Source of the DNA: Arthrobacter sp. YN
Lineage (GTDB): Bacteria; Actinomycetota; Actinomycetes; Actinomycetales; Micrococcaceae
DNA length: 64,000 nt
Assembly (NCBI RefSeq): GCF_002224285.1
Contig: NZ_CP022436.1
Span: 4,774,001-4,838,000, forward strand
Reading direction: 5' to 3'
Shown: in pieces, positions 17,666 through 26,796 of the stretch
Position numbering within the stretch: position 1 is the stretch's first letter
Layout of the letters: the number at the start of each line of letters is the position of its first letter
Notes under the pieces: generated by a model
The model's input: only the letters and a program-made list of their open reading frames with translations
Told to the model about the DNA's origin: nothing
Database searches by the model: none
Translations under genes and position numbers: made by a program

Positions 17666-18582
17666 ATTTCCCAGTCCCTCGTCTTTCTGATCCATAGGTA
17701 GGCTGCGACAACCACGCCGGTGATTGCCGCCATAATGACCCCGATTGCAGAGGCATAGCCTGCATTGAGGTTGGTGAAAGCTTCACGATAAAGCAGCGTT
17801 GAGAGAACCTCAGTGGAACCAGCAGGGCCGCCCTGGGTGAGGATGTAAACGTAGTCAAAGGACAGGAATGACCAGATGATGGTCATGAGTCCCAGGAACA
17901 TGAACGTGGGGCGGATGGCCGGAAGGGTGATGGAGATAAATTGCCGGGCCGGGCTGGCGCCGTCCAAGGATGCCGCCTCGTAAAGGCTCGGATTGATGCC
18001 TTGCATGGAAGCGAGGAAGACCACCACCAGGAACCCCCACCACGCCCAGTTGTTGATGAAGGCGACCGCGCCCAGGGCCCATTCACTTTCCCCCAGGAAG
18101 TTAATGCCCAGGATCTTGCCGAGTCCAACGTCAGGGGAAAGCAGGACACGCCAGATAGAGGCGATCACGACTGTGGCGATGATGTACGGGATGAAGAACG
18201 CTACCCGGAAAAAGAGGGCAAACCGACGCAGCCTGCTGAGCGCGTAGGCACCAAACAGCCCCATCGTCATAGGAACGATCAAGAAGAAGATGGTCCAAAT
18301 GATGTTGTGCCAAAGTGCGTTGGCGAAAGCCTCGTTGGAAAACATTTCAACGTAGTTTGCGAAGCCGATGAAAGTTGCATCCCCGATGCCGCTCCAGTCG
18401 GTGAGGGAATAGTAGACAGCGCTGATGCCCGGGATCAGAATGACCACCACGTTGACGAGGATCAGCGGAACCATGAAGATCCACCCCTTGACGGAGTTGT
18501 CCCTCAGGAGCCGTTTCCACCGCCTGGGCCGACGCGTGGGGGCCTGCCCCACAGCAGCTCCATGAGGAAGCACGGTTGTCAT
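17662..18582 (-). CDS. Sugar ABC transporter permease, MalF/UgpA-type (CUT1)
   Basis: A 306-residue integral membrane protein with six membrane segments. The EAA region LYEAASLDGASPARQFISITLPAIRP is near residue 210, and an N-terminal basic stretch (RRPRRWKRLLRD) precedes the first helix. Both ends overlap neighbours by ATGA (binding protein upstream, second permease downstream), so the three transporter genes are translationally coupled. The likely partner ATPase is encoded elsewhere. Confidence 0.9.
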   Translation of the reverse strand: MTTVLPHGAAVGQAPTRRPRRWKRLLRDNSVKGWIFMVPLILVNVVVILIPGISAVYYSLTDWSGIGDATFIGFANYVEMFSNEAFANALWHNIIWTIFFLIVPMTMGLFGAYALSRLRRFALFFRVAFFIPYIIATVVIASIWRVLLSPDVGLGKILGINFLGESEWALGAVAFINNWAWWGFLVVVFLASMQGINPSLYEAASLDGASPARQFISITLPAIRPTFMFLGLMTIIWSFLSFDYVYILTQGGPAGSTEVLSTLLYREAFTNLNAGYASAIGVIMAAITGVVVAAYLWIRKTRDWEI

Positions 18583-19940
18583 GACGCCAGCCCCGAAGGC
18601 TTGGGCGCAGTAGGTACCTTCCCGTCAGCGAATTCTTTGGCGAATCGCTCCTGGATGCCGGCGCAGAAGTCTTTTGCGGACATTTTGTCCGTGATGACCT
18701 TTTCAAACTCTTGAATCATGTACGTTTCGGTTTCCTGGGGGTAGAACGTCCAGGTCAGGTAACCGATGTTCTTCGCGACGGGGAGCTCCGTGTAGAGGCG
18801 GCTGAGCCGCGGGTCGGCGTTGGCGGAGAAATCTGCCAGCTCCAGCTTCAAGGGGGTGGCCGGCCAGCTGACTTCCTCGATCGCCTTTGTAAGGGTCTTG
18901 ACGTCGGTGGCCAGGAAGTTCAAGTACTCAGCGGCCGCCGCCACGTCAGCGGATTTGGAGTTGATACCCGTTGATTGACCGATGCCGAGGTCCCAAACTT
19001 CGTTGGGGACTTCTTTGCGCAGTGACGGGAACGTTGTCCAGTCCCAGTCAGCGTCGTTGCCGGCTTCCTTGCCGAAGTAGGGACGCATGTTGCCCATTTC
19101 CCAGGTTCCGGAAACCATGCCTGCGGCTTCGCCGGATGCGAGCTGCTTATAGAGTTTGGGGAACTGGTTGGTGAAGTAGGCGTCCACGGAACCGCCGAAC
19201 CAACCCTTCTTGAAGTATCCGGAGAGAAGTTCGATGGTGTCGACGAATATCGGGTCCGTCCACGGGGTTTTGCCGGTCAGGGCGGAGTACACGGCTTCGC
19301 CGCCTGCATGGTGGTTCAGGAAGACGGACAGGTGCCATTCGTTGGCGCCCTTCCAGTCGGCATTGCCCGCGGCGATGGGGACCATACCCTTGCCCGCGGC
19401 TTCAGTGCAGAACGCTTCGAAGCTCTCGCGGGAGTCCGGGACTGTGAGCTTGTTCTTTTCCAGAACGGCAGGATTGAAGTAGAACGCCATGGACTCGTAC
19501 TGAGTAGGCAAGGTGACCAGCTTGCCGTCAATTTTGGATGCTTCCAGAGACCACGGGGCCAGGACGTCGTTCCATTTGTACTTTTGAGCGTATTCGGTCA
19601 GGTCGGCCAAATAGCCCGCGCTTTGATACGCGGCAACCTGTGATGGCCCGGGGGTGAGGATGAGATCGGGTCCTTTTCCTGCAGCCAGTGCGGTCTGGAC
19701 GAGGCGGTCGATCGTGTCATTGGATTTGACGGTCAGTTCGACTTCTTTGGAGCCTTTGTAGGCTTTGACGAAGTGTTCGCGGAAGTATTTTTCGTTGTCC
19801 GCGTCCGCGAAGAAGTTCCAGAACTGGATCTTCCCGCCTGCGCTGGAGCCGCTGTTGCCCCCGCCGCTGCACGCTGCCAATACTCCTGCAAGACTTACTG
19901 CGCCGGTCAGTGCGAGGAATCCGCGTCGGTCGATGTTCAT
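18579..19940 (-). CDS. Sugar ABC transporter substrate-binding lipoprotein (family 1)
   Basis: A 453-residue extracellular binding protein. MNIDRRGFLALTG carries a twin-arginine pair (5-6), and the lipobox LAAC gives acylated Cys24, followed by a Gly/Ser linker. The body (FWNFFADADNEKYF, KGPDLILTPGPSQVAAYQSAGYLADLTEYAQ) is of the MalE/UgpB-like family 1. It begins 29 bp after the ADP-ribosylglycohydrolase stop. AAGGAGAT in the gap provides a strong ribosome-binding site. The ligand is unknown; the operon context suggests a pentose-containing compound. Confidence 0.9.
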   Translation of the reverse strand: MNIDRRGFLALTGAVSLAGVLAACSGGGNSGSSAGGKIQFWNFFADADNEKYFREHFVKAYKGSKEVELTVKSNDTIDRLVQTALAAGKGPDLILTPGPSQVAAYQSAGYLADLTEYAQKYKWNDVLAPWSLEASKIDGKLVTLPTQYESMAFYFNPAVLEKNKLTVPDSRESFEAFCTEAAGKGMVPIAAGNADWKGANEWHLSVFLNHHAGGEAVYSALTGKTPWTDPIFVDTIELLSGYFKKGWFGGSVDAYFTNQFPKLYKQLASGEAAGMVSGTWEMGNMRPYFGKEAGNDADWDWTTFPSLRKEVPNEVWDLGIGQSTGINSKSADVAAAAEYLNFLATDVKTLTKAIEEVSWPATPLKLELADFSANADPRLSRLYTELPVAKNIGYLTWTFYPQETETYMIQEFEKVITDKMSAKDFCAGIQERFAKEFADGKVPTAPKPSGLAS

Positions 19941-19969
19941 TGCAATCTCCTTCGATTACGTGGGCTGGG

Positions 19970-21313
19970 CTATTTCAGGCCGTTGACGGCCAGGCTGAAC
20001 GTACGCTCTGCGAGGTCGGAGATCCGTGCGTTGTCGAAGCCGAACAGCGCGGACCGGACCCTGTCCTGCAGGGGGTCGATAAGGTGTGAGGGCAGCTTCG
20101 CCGTTCCCGCGAGGATTCCGGCTACGGAGCCGACGGTGGCGCCGTTGGAATCGGTATCCCAACCGCCCATCACAGTCAGTCCCACCGATCGGGTGTAGTC
20201 ACCTTCGCCCCACAGGAGTCCGGCGACCACCAGGGCCGCGTTATTGACCGTGTGCACCCAGGAGTAGTGCCCATACAGTGACTGGATTTGCTTCAGGGCC
20301 TGGTCCCAATCAAGGCCATCCTTGTGCAGTTGCAGCACAGCGTGGATGGCCTCGGCAAGCCGGGATCCGGGCGGAACCACCGACAGCGATACCTTGACGG
20401 CTTCGCTGGCATCGTTGGAAGTGAATGCGGCAGAGATGAGGGCAGCAGCCCACATCTCGCCGTAGACCCCATTTGCCACATGTGACAGTGAGGCATCCTG
20501 GAAGGCCAGCTCGGCTGCCTTCCACGGGTCTCCGGGGAAAACATATCCGTACACATCACCACGGATTTGGGCGCCGATCCATTCACGGTAGGGGTTGCGG
20601 TAGTTGGCAATGTCCGGGCCCGTCAGGCCATTGGTGATATTGATGTACGCGGCTCGTTCTGCAGTGAACACTTGACGCAGCGGCAACAGGGCCGTCCAGG
20701 CATCGGCCACATGCTCGGGCGACAGGTCAGCGCCGTGTGTTTCCAACAGGTGCAGGGCAAGGATCGAATAATCGATGTCGTCATCGCGGGACGAGCCGTT
20801 GACGTTGCCCAATGTTGTTTCAGTCCAGCATTCACGCAACTCGAAACCAGTCGGCATGGGGTCCAGCGCGGGCACGTAGTCACGGAGCGGGTAAGCGCCG
20901 GCAAGCTGCAAGTAGGCCTTGATGTGGTCCGAGGTCCAGTAGTCGCCCAGTTCCACCGGCTTGCCGAGATTGCAGCCTGCGATGCGGCCGAGCCAGGCAG
21001 CATGGATCTTGTCGGCCAACGTGGAGGATTCCGCCTCGGTGACGGGAGGAGCGGCAGGCAGGGACTCCCGGATAGCTTCCACCCCCTCGGGTTCTGCGTA
21101 GTCCCAATCAGCTGATCGCTGAAGGGACGCCAGCTCGTCAAGGAGCAACAGCACCTGTTGGCGGTTCCGGGGATCTACAGTCGATGCCCGACGGGCGACA
21201 TCAGCTACGTCATAGCCGGTTTCCTGGCGTTGACGGATTTCATCGCGCAGAAGATCCCAGGCAGAGAGCGGATCAAATGCCGTCGAGGGGAAGTGGGGAG
21301 ACGGTTCAGCCAT
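19970..21313 (-). CDS. ADP-ribosylglycohydrolase-family protein
   Basis: 447 residues. The N-terminal 95 residues are a poorly conserved helical extension; the DraG-like ADP-ribosylglycohydrolase fold follows. Metal-binding motifs are seen at SSRDDDIDYSILAL (174-187) and GGWDTDSNGATVGSVAG (383-399); family members bind two Mg2+ here and hydrolyse N- or O-glycosidic bonds to ribose. It is first in an operon with a sugar transporter, a PfkB kinase and a LacI regulator. This points to catabolism of a ribosylated or similar glycoside, not to nitrogenase control. ATG 21313 is 174 bp from the operator palindrome. Substrate unknown. Confidence 0.82.
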   Translation of the reverse strand: MAEPSPHFPSTAFDPLSAWDLLRDEIRQRQETGYDVADVARRASTVDPRNRQQVLLLLDELASLQRSADWDYAEPEGVEAIRESLPAAPPVTEAESSTLADKIHAAWLGRIAGCNLGKPVELGDYWTSDHIKAYLQLAGAYPLRDYVPALDPMPTGFELRECWTETTLGNVNGSSRDDDIDYSILALHLLETHGADLSPEHVADAWTALLPLRQVFTAERAAYINITNGLTGPDIANYRNPYREWIGAQIRGDVYGYVFPGDPWKAAELAFQDASLSHVANGVYGEMWAAALISAAFTSNDASEAVKVSLSVVPPGSRLAEAIHAVLQLHKDGLDWDQALKQIQSLYGHYSWVHTVNNAALVVAGLLWGEGDYTRSVGLTVMGGWDTDSNGATVGSVAGILAGTAKLPSHLIDPLQDRVRSALFGFDNARISDLAERTFSLAVNGLK

Positions 21314-21727
21314 GAAACAAATCCTTAGTCGAGGTAATTACGGAGGGCGCATCGTCGCGCGCTGGTATCCGGTTGGGGGGGGAAGCCGTGTGGGGACACG
21401 ACGTACGCGGCGTGAGCGCCGCAAGGCCGTCGGAATGGGGTCACCACTTCCGGAGGGTGCTTCGCTGAGCCCTTTGTTTATAGGACTCAACACGTGTTGA
21501 CAACATCAGTGTACGTCGACGTGACGGAGCGCACAAGACTTTAGTTTTCACTATTTACTATTGGCCCGATTCCTGGCCGACAGGCAGTCAAACCATTGAC
21601 TTTTCAAAAAAATGAATATAACTTCAAACACGCACTGCCACACATCGCCCGCACACGCCACACCCCGGCCTTTAGCGCGGCACCACCCACAAAAGACGTG
21701 CTGCTTGGCGCGTTGGAAGGAAAATCC
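21314..21727. promoter_or_regulatory. Divergent intergenic region between region B and region C operons
   Basis: 414 bp with no convincing gene. It contains the operator/promoter above and the leader of the plus-strand Gfo/Idh operon. An AT-rich stretch (about 21540-21625, ttagttttcactatttactatt and aaaaaaatgaatataac) is unlike the surrounding GC-rich DNA and probably holds the plus-strand promoter. The leader ends in TTGGAAGGAAAA, the ribosome-binding site of the next gene. Confidence 0.45.
21477..21503 (-). promoter_or_regulatory. Promoter and LacI-type operator of the ADP-ribosylglycohydrolase operon
   Basis: TCAACACGTGTTGA at 21487-21500 is a perfect 14-bp palindrome with the central CG step typical of LacI-family operators. 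On the minus strand it lies between TTGTCA (21503-21498) and TATAAA (21482-21477), which could be -35 and -10 boxes with a short 15-bp spacer, so a bound repressor would block polymerase. The LacI gene at the end of the operon is the obvious candidate regulator. The box assignment is by eye. Confidence 0.65.
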
Positions 21728-22819
21728 ATGACAGCTCCAACAACGCGCGTAGCCTTCGTAGGCACCGGTAATATTGCCGGGCCCTACGCCCAAAGCCTGG
21801 CCACGCATCCCGAGCTTGAGCTCGTGGGCGTCTTCGACGTCATGCAGGACAAGGCGAAAGAGTTCGCGGCAGCTCACAGCGTGGACAGCTACACAGATCT
21901 GGATGCGTTGTCTGCAGCACGTCCGGACATCGTGGTAAACCTGACCAGCGCTCCCTACCACTACTCCACCACCAAGGCACTGCTCGGTCACGGCCTGACC
22001 GTGTTCAGCGAGAAGCCGCTGGCCATGACGGCAACCGAAGCTGCTGAACTGGTGGACCTTGCCCACACGGCTGGTGTCCGGCTCTCCTGCGCCCCTTCAC
22101 TGTGGCTGGGTGCAGCCAGCCTGGAGACCGCGCGGAGGGTACGCGCGGGAGAAATCGGCGATGTCCGCCTGGTCACTGCCGAGGTTAACCAGGGCAGGAT
22201 CGAAACCTGGCACCCGAACCCGGACACTTTTTACCAGGTAGGGCCCGTGTTCGACGCCGGCGTCTACCCCCTGACGTACCTCACCGCGGTTTTGGGTCCC
22301 ATCGTCGAGGTCACTGCCACTTCGGTGAGTATGCTCCCGGAGCGCACTACCCTCTCGGGCGAAACGCTGCAGTTGAGCACTCCGGACGGATGGGTGGTTG
22401 TTGCACGTTTTGGCAACGGTGCCGTCCTGCGTTTGACCTGTACTTTCTTTGTTGACTCCGCAACTATTCCCCGTGCCGTGGAGTTCCATGGCGTGGACGG
22501 TTCGCTTCGGCTCGATGACTGGTTGCGGGCGGACGCGGGCATTCACCGCGCAGAGTACGCCCGGAAGTTTACCGAGCTGGTGCCGGGCGAGAGCACCGCG
22601 GACATTGACTGGTGCCTGGGGCTGGCTGACCTTGCCGCGTCCATCCAGGAAGACCGCCGGCACCTGGTCACGGCAGAGCATGCCGCCCACGTGGTGGAAG
22701 TCCTTGAAGCAGTCAAGGCGTCCGCCGAGGCCGGTACCCGCATTGCCGTGACGTCCACGTTCGTTTCCCCGCTTGAAGCAAGCCAGCCCTCCAACACTCC
22801 CGCCTTCGCGGACAACTGA
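21728..22819 (+). CDS. Gfo/Idh/MocA-family NAD(P)-dependent oxidoreductase
   Basis: A 363-residue protein with an N-terminal Rossmann fold (VAFVGTGNIAGPYAQSLATHP, residues 7-27). The conserved EKPLAMTATEAAELVDLA supplies the EKP Lys of the active site, and a C-terminal GFO/IDH beta-sheet domain follows. Start 21728 is set by GGAAGGAAA; longer readings lack conservation. It is the first gene of a five-gene plus-strand operon with a TIM-barrel protein, a YhfZ-like regulator and two more Gfo/Idh genes. Family members oxidise or epimerise cyclitols, sugars or sugar acids; the exact substrate cannot be told. Confidence 0.9.
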   Translation: MTAPTTRVAFVGTGNIAGPYAQSLATHPELELVGVFDVMQDKAKEFAAAHSVDSYTDLDALSAARPDIVVNLTSAPYHYSTTKALLGHGLTVFSEKPLAMTATEAAELVDLAHTAGVRLSCAPSLWLGAASLETARRVRAGEIGDVRLVTAEVNQGRIETWHPNPDTFYQVGPVFDAGVYPLTYLTAVLGPIVEVTATSVSMLPERTTLSGETLQLSTPDGWVVVARFGNGAVLRLTCTFFVDSATIPRAVEFHGVDGSLRLDDWLRADAGIHRAEYARKFTELVPGESTADIDWCLGLADLAASIQEDRRHLVTAEHAAHVVEVLEAVKASAEAGTRIAVTSTFVSPLEASQPSNTPAFADN

Positions 22820-22834
22820 AAGGACTTCCATCAC

Positions 22835-23647
22835 ATGACGAGCACAGAGACGTACGAGTTGTCCTATATGGGCGCCAACCTCGTTGCCCAACAGCTTGCC
22901 TGGAACATGACCGAAGGCTGGATGCAGGGTGACGATGCTGCCAACGCCTACTACCGTCCGGTGGAGACGTTCGAAGAGCGTTTCGGAGCGTTTGTCGACC
23001 TCGCGGTCGAAGCGGGCTTTAAGACCATCGATGTCTGGACAGGCCAGTTGAACTGGACCTGGGCCACTGATGCCCATCTCTCTGCAGCACGCCGGGTACT
23101 TGATGCCCGGGGCGTTCAGGTTGCCAGCTACGCGGGAAGCTTCGGCAAGACCGCAGATGACTTCCAGCGCGTGTGCGACGTCGCCGCGGCCCTGAACACC
23201 ACCATCCTCGGGGGAATATGTGAAGCATTGGCCCAGGACCGCGAGGGAGTGCTGGAGATCCTTCGCCGCACAGGCCGCATTCTCGCCCTTGAAAACCACC
23301 CCGAGAAAACGCCCGCGGAAATCCTTGCGAGGATCGGCGATGACCATGACGTCCTGGGCACTGCAGTGGACACCGGCTGGTGGGGTACCCAGGGTTACAG
23401 CGCTGCCGACGCCATCCGCGAACTGGGTGCTACGGTGAAGCACGTCCATCTCAAGGACATCAAGGCCGAGGGCGCTCACGAGTCGTGCGCACTGGGCGAC
23501 GGAGTGGTTCCCATTGAGGGTTGCTTGAAGGAAATGGCCGCCATTGGCTACAACGGCCCGGTTAGCATCGAGCACGAGCCCGACACCTACGACCCCACTC
23601 CGGAGGTCATTGAGAGTAAGCGCCGGGTTCTCGCTTGGACTAGCTGA
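22835..23647 (+). CDS. Sugar phosphate isomerase/epimerase-like TIM-barrel protein
   Basis: 270 residues of the xylose isomerase-like / AP endonuclease 2-like TIM barrel. Metal ligands of this family are seen in ALENHPEKTP (Glu/His), GTAVDTGWW (Asp), VKHVHLKDI (His) and VSIEHEPDTYDP (Glu). AAAGGAC precedes ATG 22835, 15 bp after the dehydrogenase. Pairing of such a protein with Gfo/Idh dehydrogenases is common in inositol and rare-sugar catabolism, where it isomerises or dehydrates the keto-sugar made by the dehydrogenase. The substrate is unknown. Confidence 0.85.
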   Translation: MTSTETYELSYMGANLVAQQLAWNMTEGWMQGDDAANAYYRPVETFEERFGAFVDLAVEAGFKTIDVWTGQLNWTWATDAHLSAARRVLDARGVQVASYAGSFGKTADDFQRVCDVAAALNTTILGGICEALAQDREGVLEILRRTGRILALENHPEKTPAEILARIGDDHDVLGTAVDTGWWGTQGYSAADAIRELGATVKHVHLKDIKAEGAHESCALGDGVVPIEGCLKEMAAIGYNGPVSIEHEPDTYDPTPEVIESKRRVLAWTS

Positions 23648-23670
23648 ACCAGGCAGGAACCAGGAGAACA

Positions 23671-24570
23671 ATGGGGAAGTCGATTGACGCTGTCAGCGTC
23701 CTGGCCAACGCGGCGCTTTCGCTGCCGCTGGGCGCGCAGGTTCCGACCACTGCGGAGCTGGCCCGCATGGCCGGCACCGGAGCGGGAACTGTACAGGCAG
23801 CGCTGCGAACCCTTGAACTGTCAGGCGCTATCCAGACCTCCTCACACGGGAGCTCGGGGAGGCGCCTGACGGCCAAGGTTCTTCCTGACCTTTGGGCTGC
23901 AAGTGGCCGCGGCATCCTGACCGGAGTCCTGCCGCTGCCCGACACCCGCGAGTTCACCGGCCTTGCCACCGGATTGAGCGAGGCGGCCGAGCGCGCAGGC
24001 ATACCTCTTCAGCTTCTCTTCCGGCAAGGCAGCGCGGTCCGTCTTCGCTTCCTGGAAAGCAAGCGGGTGGATTTCACAGTGGCGTCGGCCGCCGTCGCCC
24101 ATTCGATCGGCGAGCAGACCACCAGCCTTACCTTGGGCCCCCACACCTTCTACCGTAAACAGTCCGTGGTGGTGATCACCCGCACGGGCCAGGAGGTGGG
24201 GATCCCTGCCCGGGTTCCCGTGGACCGAAACTCCACTGACCATGTGACCCTCACGCAGCGTGAGTTTCCCAACGCTGAGATGGTGGATACTCCCTATGCC
24301 TTCATTCCCGAATCAGTAGTCAACGGAAACTTTGACGCCGCAGTCTGGCATCAATCAAATTCCAGCCCGCTGCTGGTGGCCGCCGGCATCCGGATCCACG
24401 CCCTGCAACACCCGCCCACCTCGGACAATGAAGCCCTCGATAGGGCTTCGATCATCTGGGGCAGCCATGATGCGGCTGTGGGCGGAATCATCACGGGGCT
24501 CTTCGACCCCGCAACCTTGGAAACAATTCAAAAGGAAGTCATGGATGGACGCCGCATCCCCCAGTTCTAA
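23671..24570 (+). CDS. YhfZ-like GntR-type regulator
   Basis: 299 residues. The first 70 contain a winged helix (VPTTAELARMAGTGAGTVQAALRTLELSGAI). The remainder resembles the YhfZ C-terminal domain, a type-2 periplasmic-binding-protein-like fold (LPDTREFTGLATGLSEAAERAGIPLQLLF; RVDFTVASAAVAH). E. coli YhfZ belongs to the poorly understood yhf operon, which also has a phosphotriesterase-like gene; here such a gene lies 8 kb away (32917-33939). CAGGAG precedes ATG 23671, and the next gene starts inside this one. It probably regulates the surrounding Gfo/Idh operon; the ligand is unknown. Confidence 0.75.
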   Translation: MGKSIDAVSVLANAALSLPLGAQVPTTAELARMAGTGAGTVQAALRTLELSGAIQTSSHGSSGRRLTAKVLPDLWAASGRGILTGVLPLPDTREFTGLATGLSEAAERAGIPLQLLFRQGSAVRLRFLESKRVDFTVASAAVAHSIGEQTTSLTLGPHTFYRKQSVVVITRTGQEVGIPARVPVDRNSTDHVTLTQREFPNAEMVDTPYAFIPESVVNGNFDAAVWHQSNSSPLLVAAGIRIHALQHPPTSDNEALDRASIIWGSHDAAVGGIITGLFDPATLETIQKEVMDGRRIPQF

Positions 24571-25657
24571 GCAGATCGATCCCTGGCGCATCGCCGTGGT
24601 CGGATTCGACCATATGCACGCCGGCGATCAGATCAGCGTTATCAAAGACCATCCCCGCGCCATGTTGGTGGGAGCCTGGGACAGCAACCCGGACCGAATG
24701 CAGCAGGTGTGCGCGGAACTCGAGGTCCCGCCCCACCTTCAATACGGTGACCTGGACGCCCTCATCGCAGAGACAGCTCCGCAGATCGCCGTGGTCTGCT
24801 CCACAACGGCGGACCATCGCCGGTACGTGGACTACTTTGTGGAGCGGGGGATCCACGTGCTCCTCGAGAAGCCCTTGGCGTCCACCGTGAACGACGCCAG
24901 GGCAATCGTGGGTGCGGCAGCCTCGGCTCCGGGCGTCCTGGTGGGGGTCAATTGGCCGCTGGCGTGGTACCCCGTCCACAGAACAGCGCGCCGCCTTATC
25001 AGCGAAGGCGTGATCGGTTCCGTTCTCGAAGTGCATTACTACGACGGCAACAGGGGCCCTTTGTTCCACACCCATGGCAAGCATGAGGTGGACGACGCAG
25101 AGGTCGCCAAGGCGAAAGCTTCAACGTGGTGGTACTCGGCCGCTGAAGGCGGTGGTTCCCTGCGTGATTACCTCGGCTACGGCGCTACTCTTGCTACCTG
25201 GTTCCGTGACGGCGAACTTCCCACGGATGTTACGGCCCGCACCCACATCAGCCCCGGGGATGAGGTGGACGAACAGTCGGTGGTGATTGCTTCCTATCGC
25301 TCAGGCTTGTCCACCTTCCAGACCCGTTGGGGCACTTTCACCGACCCGTGGACCCACCAGCCCTATCCACGCTGCGGCTTCGTGATCGTCGGCAGCGCCG
25401 GAACCATCGCCAGTTTCGACTACGCCGAAGCCGTCCAGGTTCAGGACAACGCGCATCCTGAGGGACAGGCCATTCCGGTGGACGAGCTTGCACCGGGTGA
25501 TACCGGCGGAGTGCCCAACCTGATCCACGCATTGGATCACGGGCTGCCTCTGGAGGGCCCGGTGTCGCTGGAAGTCAGCATGGCGGGCCACCTGATTGTC
25601 GAAGCAGCTGCTCAAAGCGCGGCTGATCAGACGCCGGTTCGATTGGACACACTGTGA
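24545..25657 (+). CDS. Gfo/Idh/MocA-family oxidoreductase
   Basis: 370 residues. The Rossmann part RIAVVGFDHMHAGDQISVI is near residue 14-32. EKPLASTVNDARAIV holds the catalytic EKP motif, and a C-terminal substrate domain follows. ATG 24545 is preceded by AAGGAAG and lies 26 bp inside the YhfZ-like gene; a longer reading from 24332 would wholly overlap the regulator and is rejected. The FDHMH variant of the usual GxGxxG is found in several sugar-acid dehydrogenases. Its stop overlaps the next gene's GTG start. Confidence 0.87.
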   Translation: MDAASPSSKQIDPWRIAVVGFDHMHAGDQISVIKDHPRAMLVGAWDSNPDRMQQVCAELEVPPHLQYGDLDALIAETAPQIAVVCSTTADHRRYVDYFVERGIHVLLEKPLASTVNDARAIVGAAASAPGVLVGVNWPLAWYPVHRTARRLISEGVIGSVLEVHYYDGNRGPLFHTHGKHEVDDAEVAKAKASTWWYSAAEGGGSLRDYLGYGATLATWFRDGELPTDVTARTHISPGDEVDEQSVVIASYRSGLSTFQTRWGTFTDPWTHQPYPRCGFVIVGSAGTIASFDYAEAVQVQDNAHPEGQAIPVDELAPGDTGGVPNLIHALDHGLPLEGPVSLEVSMAGHLIVEAAAQSAADQTPVRLDTL

Positions 25658-26760
25658 CCAACAGCACTGCAACCACCAACAGCGCGGAAGCCTTCACCTC
25701 GGCAGCCCGGTACCTCCCCCCTGTTCCCCGGACCGCGGGGCACGGAATTGGCCTAATAGGCTGCGGCTTCATCAGTGAAGCGCAACTGGCCGCTTACCAA
25801 GAGGCGGGGTTCGACGTCGTGGCCCTGTGTGACCGCACCCTCGCCAAGGCAGAAGCCCGGCGAGAAGCGTATGCCCCGCAGTCCCGGGTGACCACCGACG
25901 TCGAAAACGTCCTTTCGGATCCGGCCGTGGACATTGTGGACATCGCCACCCACGTTCCCGGCCGCCCGGAACTCATCCGCCGGGCGCTGCGGGCCGGCAA
26001 GCACGTGCTGAGCCAAAAGCCGTTCGTCAGCAGCATCGCCGACGGCGAGCGCCTTGTCGAGGAAGCGCGGACGGCCGGCAGGACCCTCGCGGTCAACCAC
26101 AATGGCCGGTGGGCGCCGCATTTCGCCGCCGCCCTGGCTTTGGTGTCCGATGGTGCTGTGGGCGAACCGACGTCGGCTGACTTCACTGTTTATTGGCCGC
26201 ATGATCAGGCTTTCGAACATGATCCCCACTTTTCCACCATGGAGGATTTGATCCTCTATGACTTCGGGATCCACTGGTTCGATATTGTGGCCCAGCTGAT
26301 GAGCAAAGCAGGCGACGCCCAGCGCGTTTATGCCAGTGTTGGCCATCGCCGCGGTGCGAAGGTTCCGGTAGCAACAGATGCCGACGTCGTTATCGAGTAC
26401 GCGGCGGCGCGCGCCACTATCTCCTTCCGGGCTTCGGCCCCGCTGGCGGAAAAGGGCATGTACCGTATCGAAGGCACGGAGGGCACCATTGCACATGAGG
26501 GGCACAGCCTTGGCGGCGAGGTGGTGACCTTGACGCGCCAAGACGGCTCCTCAGCCATTGATCTCCAGGGAGACTGGTGGAGCAACGGAATGCGCGGCAC
26601 CATGGCCGAACTGATGGACGCTGTGGAGACGGGCCGTTCCGCTCGAAACTCTGCGGAGACTTCCCTTGCCGGCTTGCGGCTCTGCTTTGCTGCCCTGCAT
26701 TCGGCCCGCACGCATGTGCCGGTTGACCCGGCCACCGTCGATGCTCGTCACGCAGATTGA
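25654..26760 (+). CDS. Gfo/Idh/MocA-family oxidoreductase
   Basis: 368 residues, starting at GTG 25654 in a GTGA overlap with the previous stop. The cofactor site is IGLIGCGFISEAQLAAYQEAGFDVVALCDRT. The usual EKP is replaced by QKPF (SQKPFVSSIADGERLVEEA); Lys is kept. GIHWFDI in the C-terminal domain gives the conserved DxxxH-like His. It is the last intact gene of the operon, followed by relic DNA. Together, three dehydrogenases and one isomerase-like protein suggest a redox epimerisation route for a sugar or sugar acid. Confidence 0.88.
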   Translation: MTNSTATTNSAEAFTSAARYLPPVPRTAGHGIGLIGCGFISEAQLAAYQEAGFDVVALCDRTLAKAEARREAYAPQSRVTTDVENVLSDPAVDIVDIATHVPGRPELIRRALRAGKHVLSQKPFVSSIADGERLVEEARTAGRTLAVNHNGRWAPHFAAALALVSDGAVGEPTSADFTVYWPHDQAFEHDPHFSTMEDLILYDFGIHWFDIVAQLMSKAGDAQRVYASVGHRRGAKVPVATDADVVIEYAAARATISFRASAPLAEKGMYRIEGTEGTIAHEGHSLGGEVVTLTRQDGSSAIDLQGDWWSNGMRGTMAELMDAVETGRSARNSAETSLAGLRLCFAALHSARTHVPVDPATVDARHAD

Positions 26761-26796
26761 GGTTTCCGCCGGCGTGACTTGCCAGCACCAAGCCCC

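Noticed and set aside
22097..23671. A 524-codon minus-strand frame opposite the Gfo/Idh and TIM-barrel genes
   Set aside because: Antisense shadow of two well-supported genes; Val/His/Gly-rich composition, no family motifs.
24332..24544. N-terminal extension of the second Gfo/Idh gene
   Set aside because: Lies wholly in the YhfZ-like gene in another frame; the composition is not protein-like, and ATG 24545 has a good ribosome-binding site.
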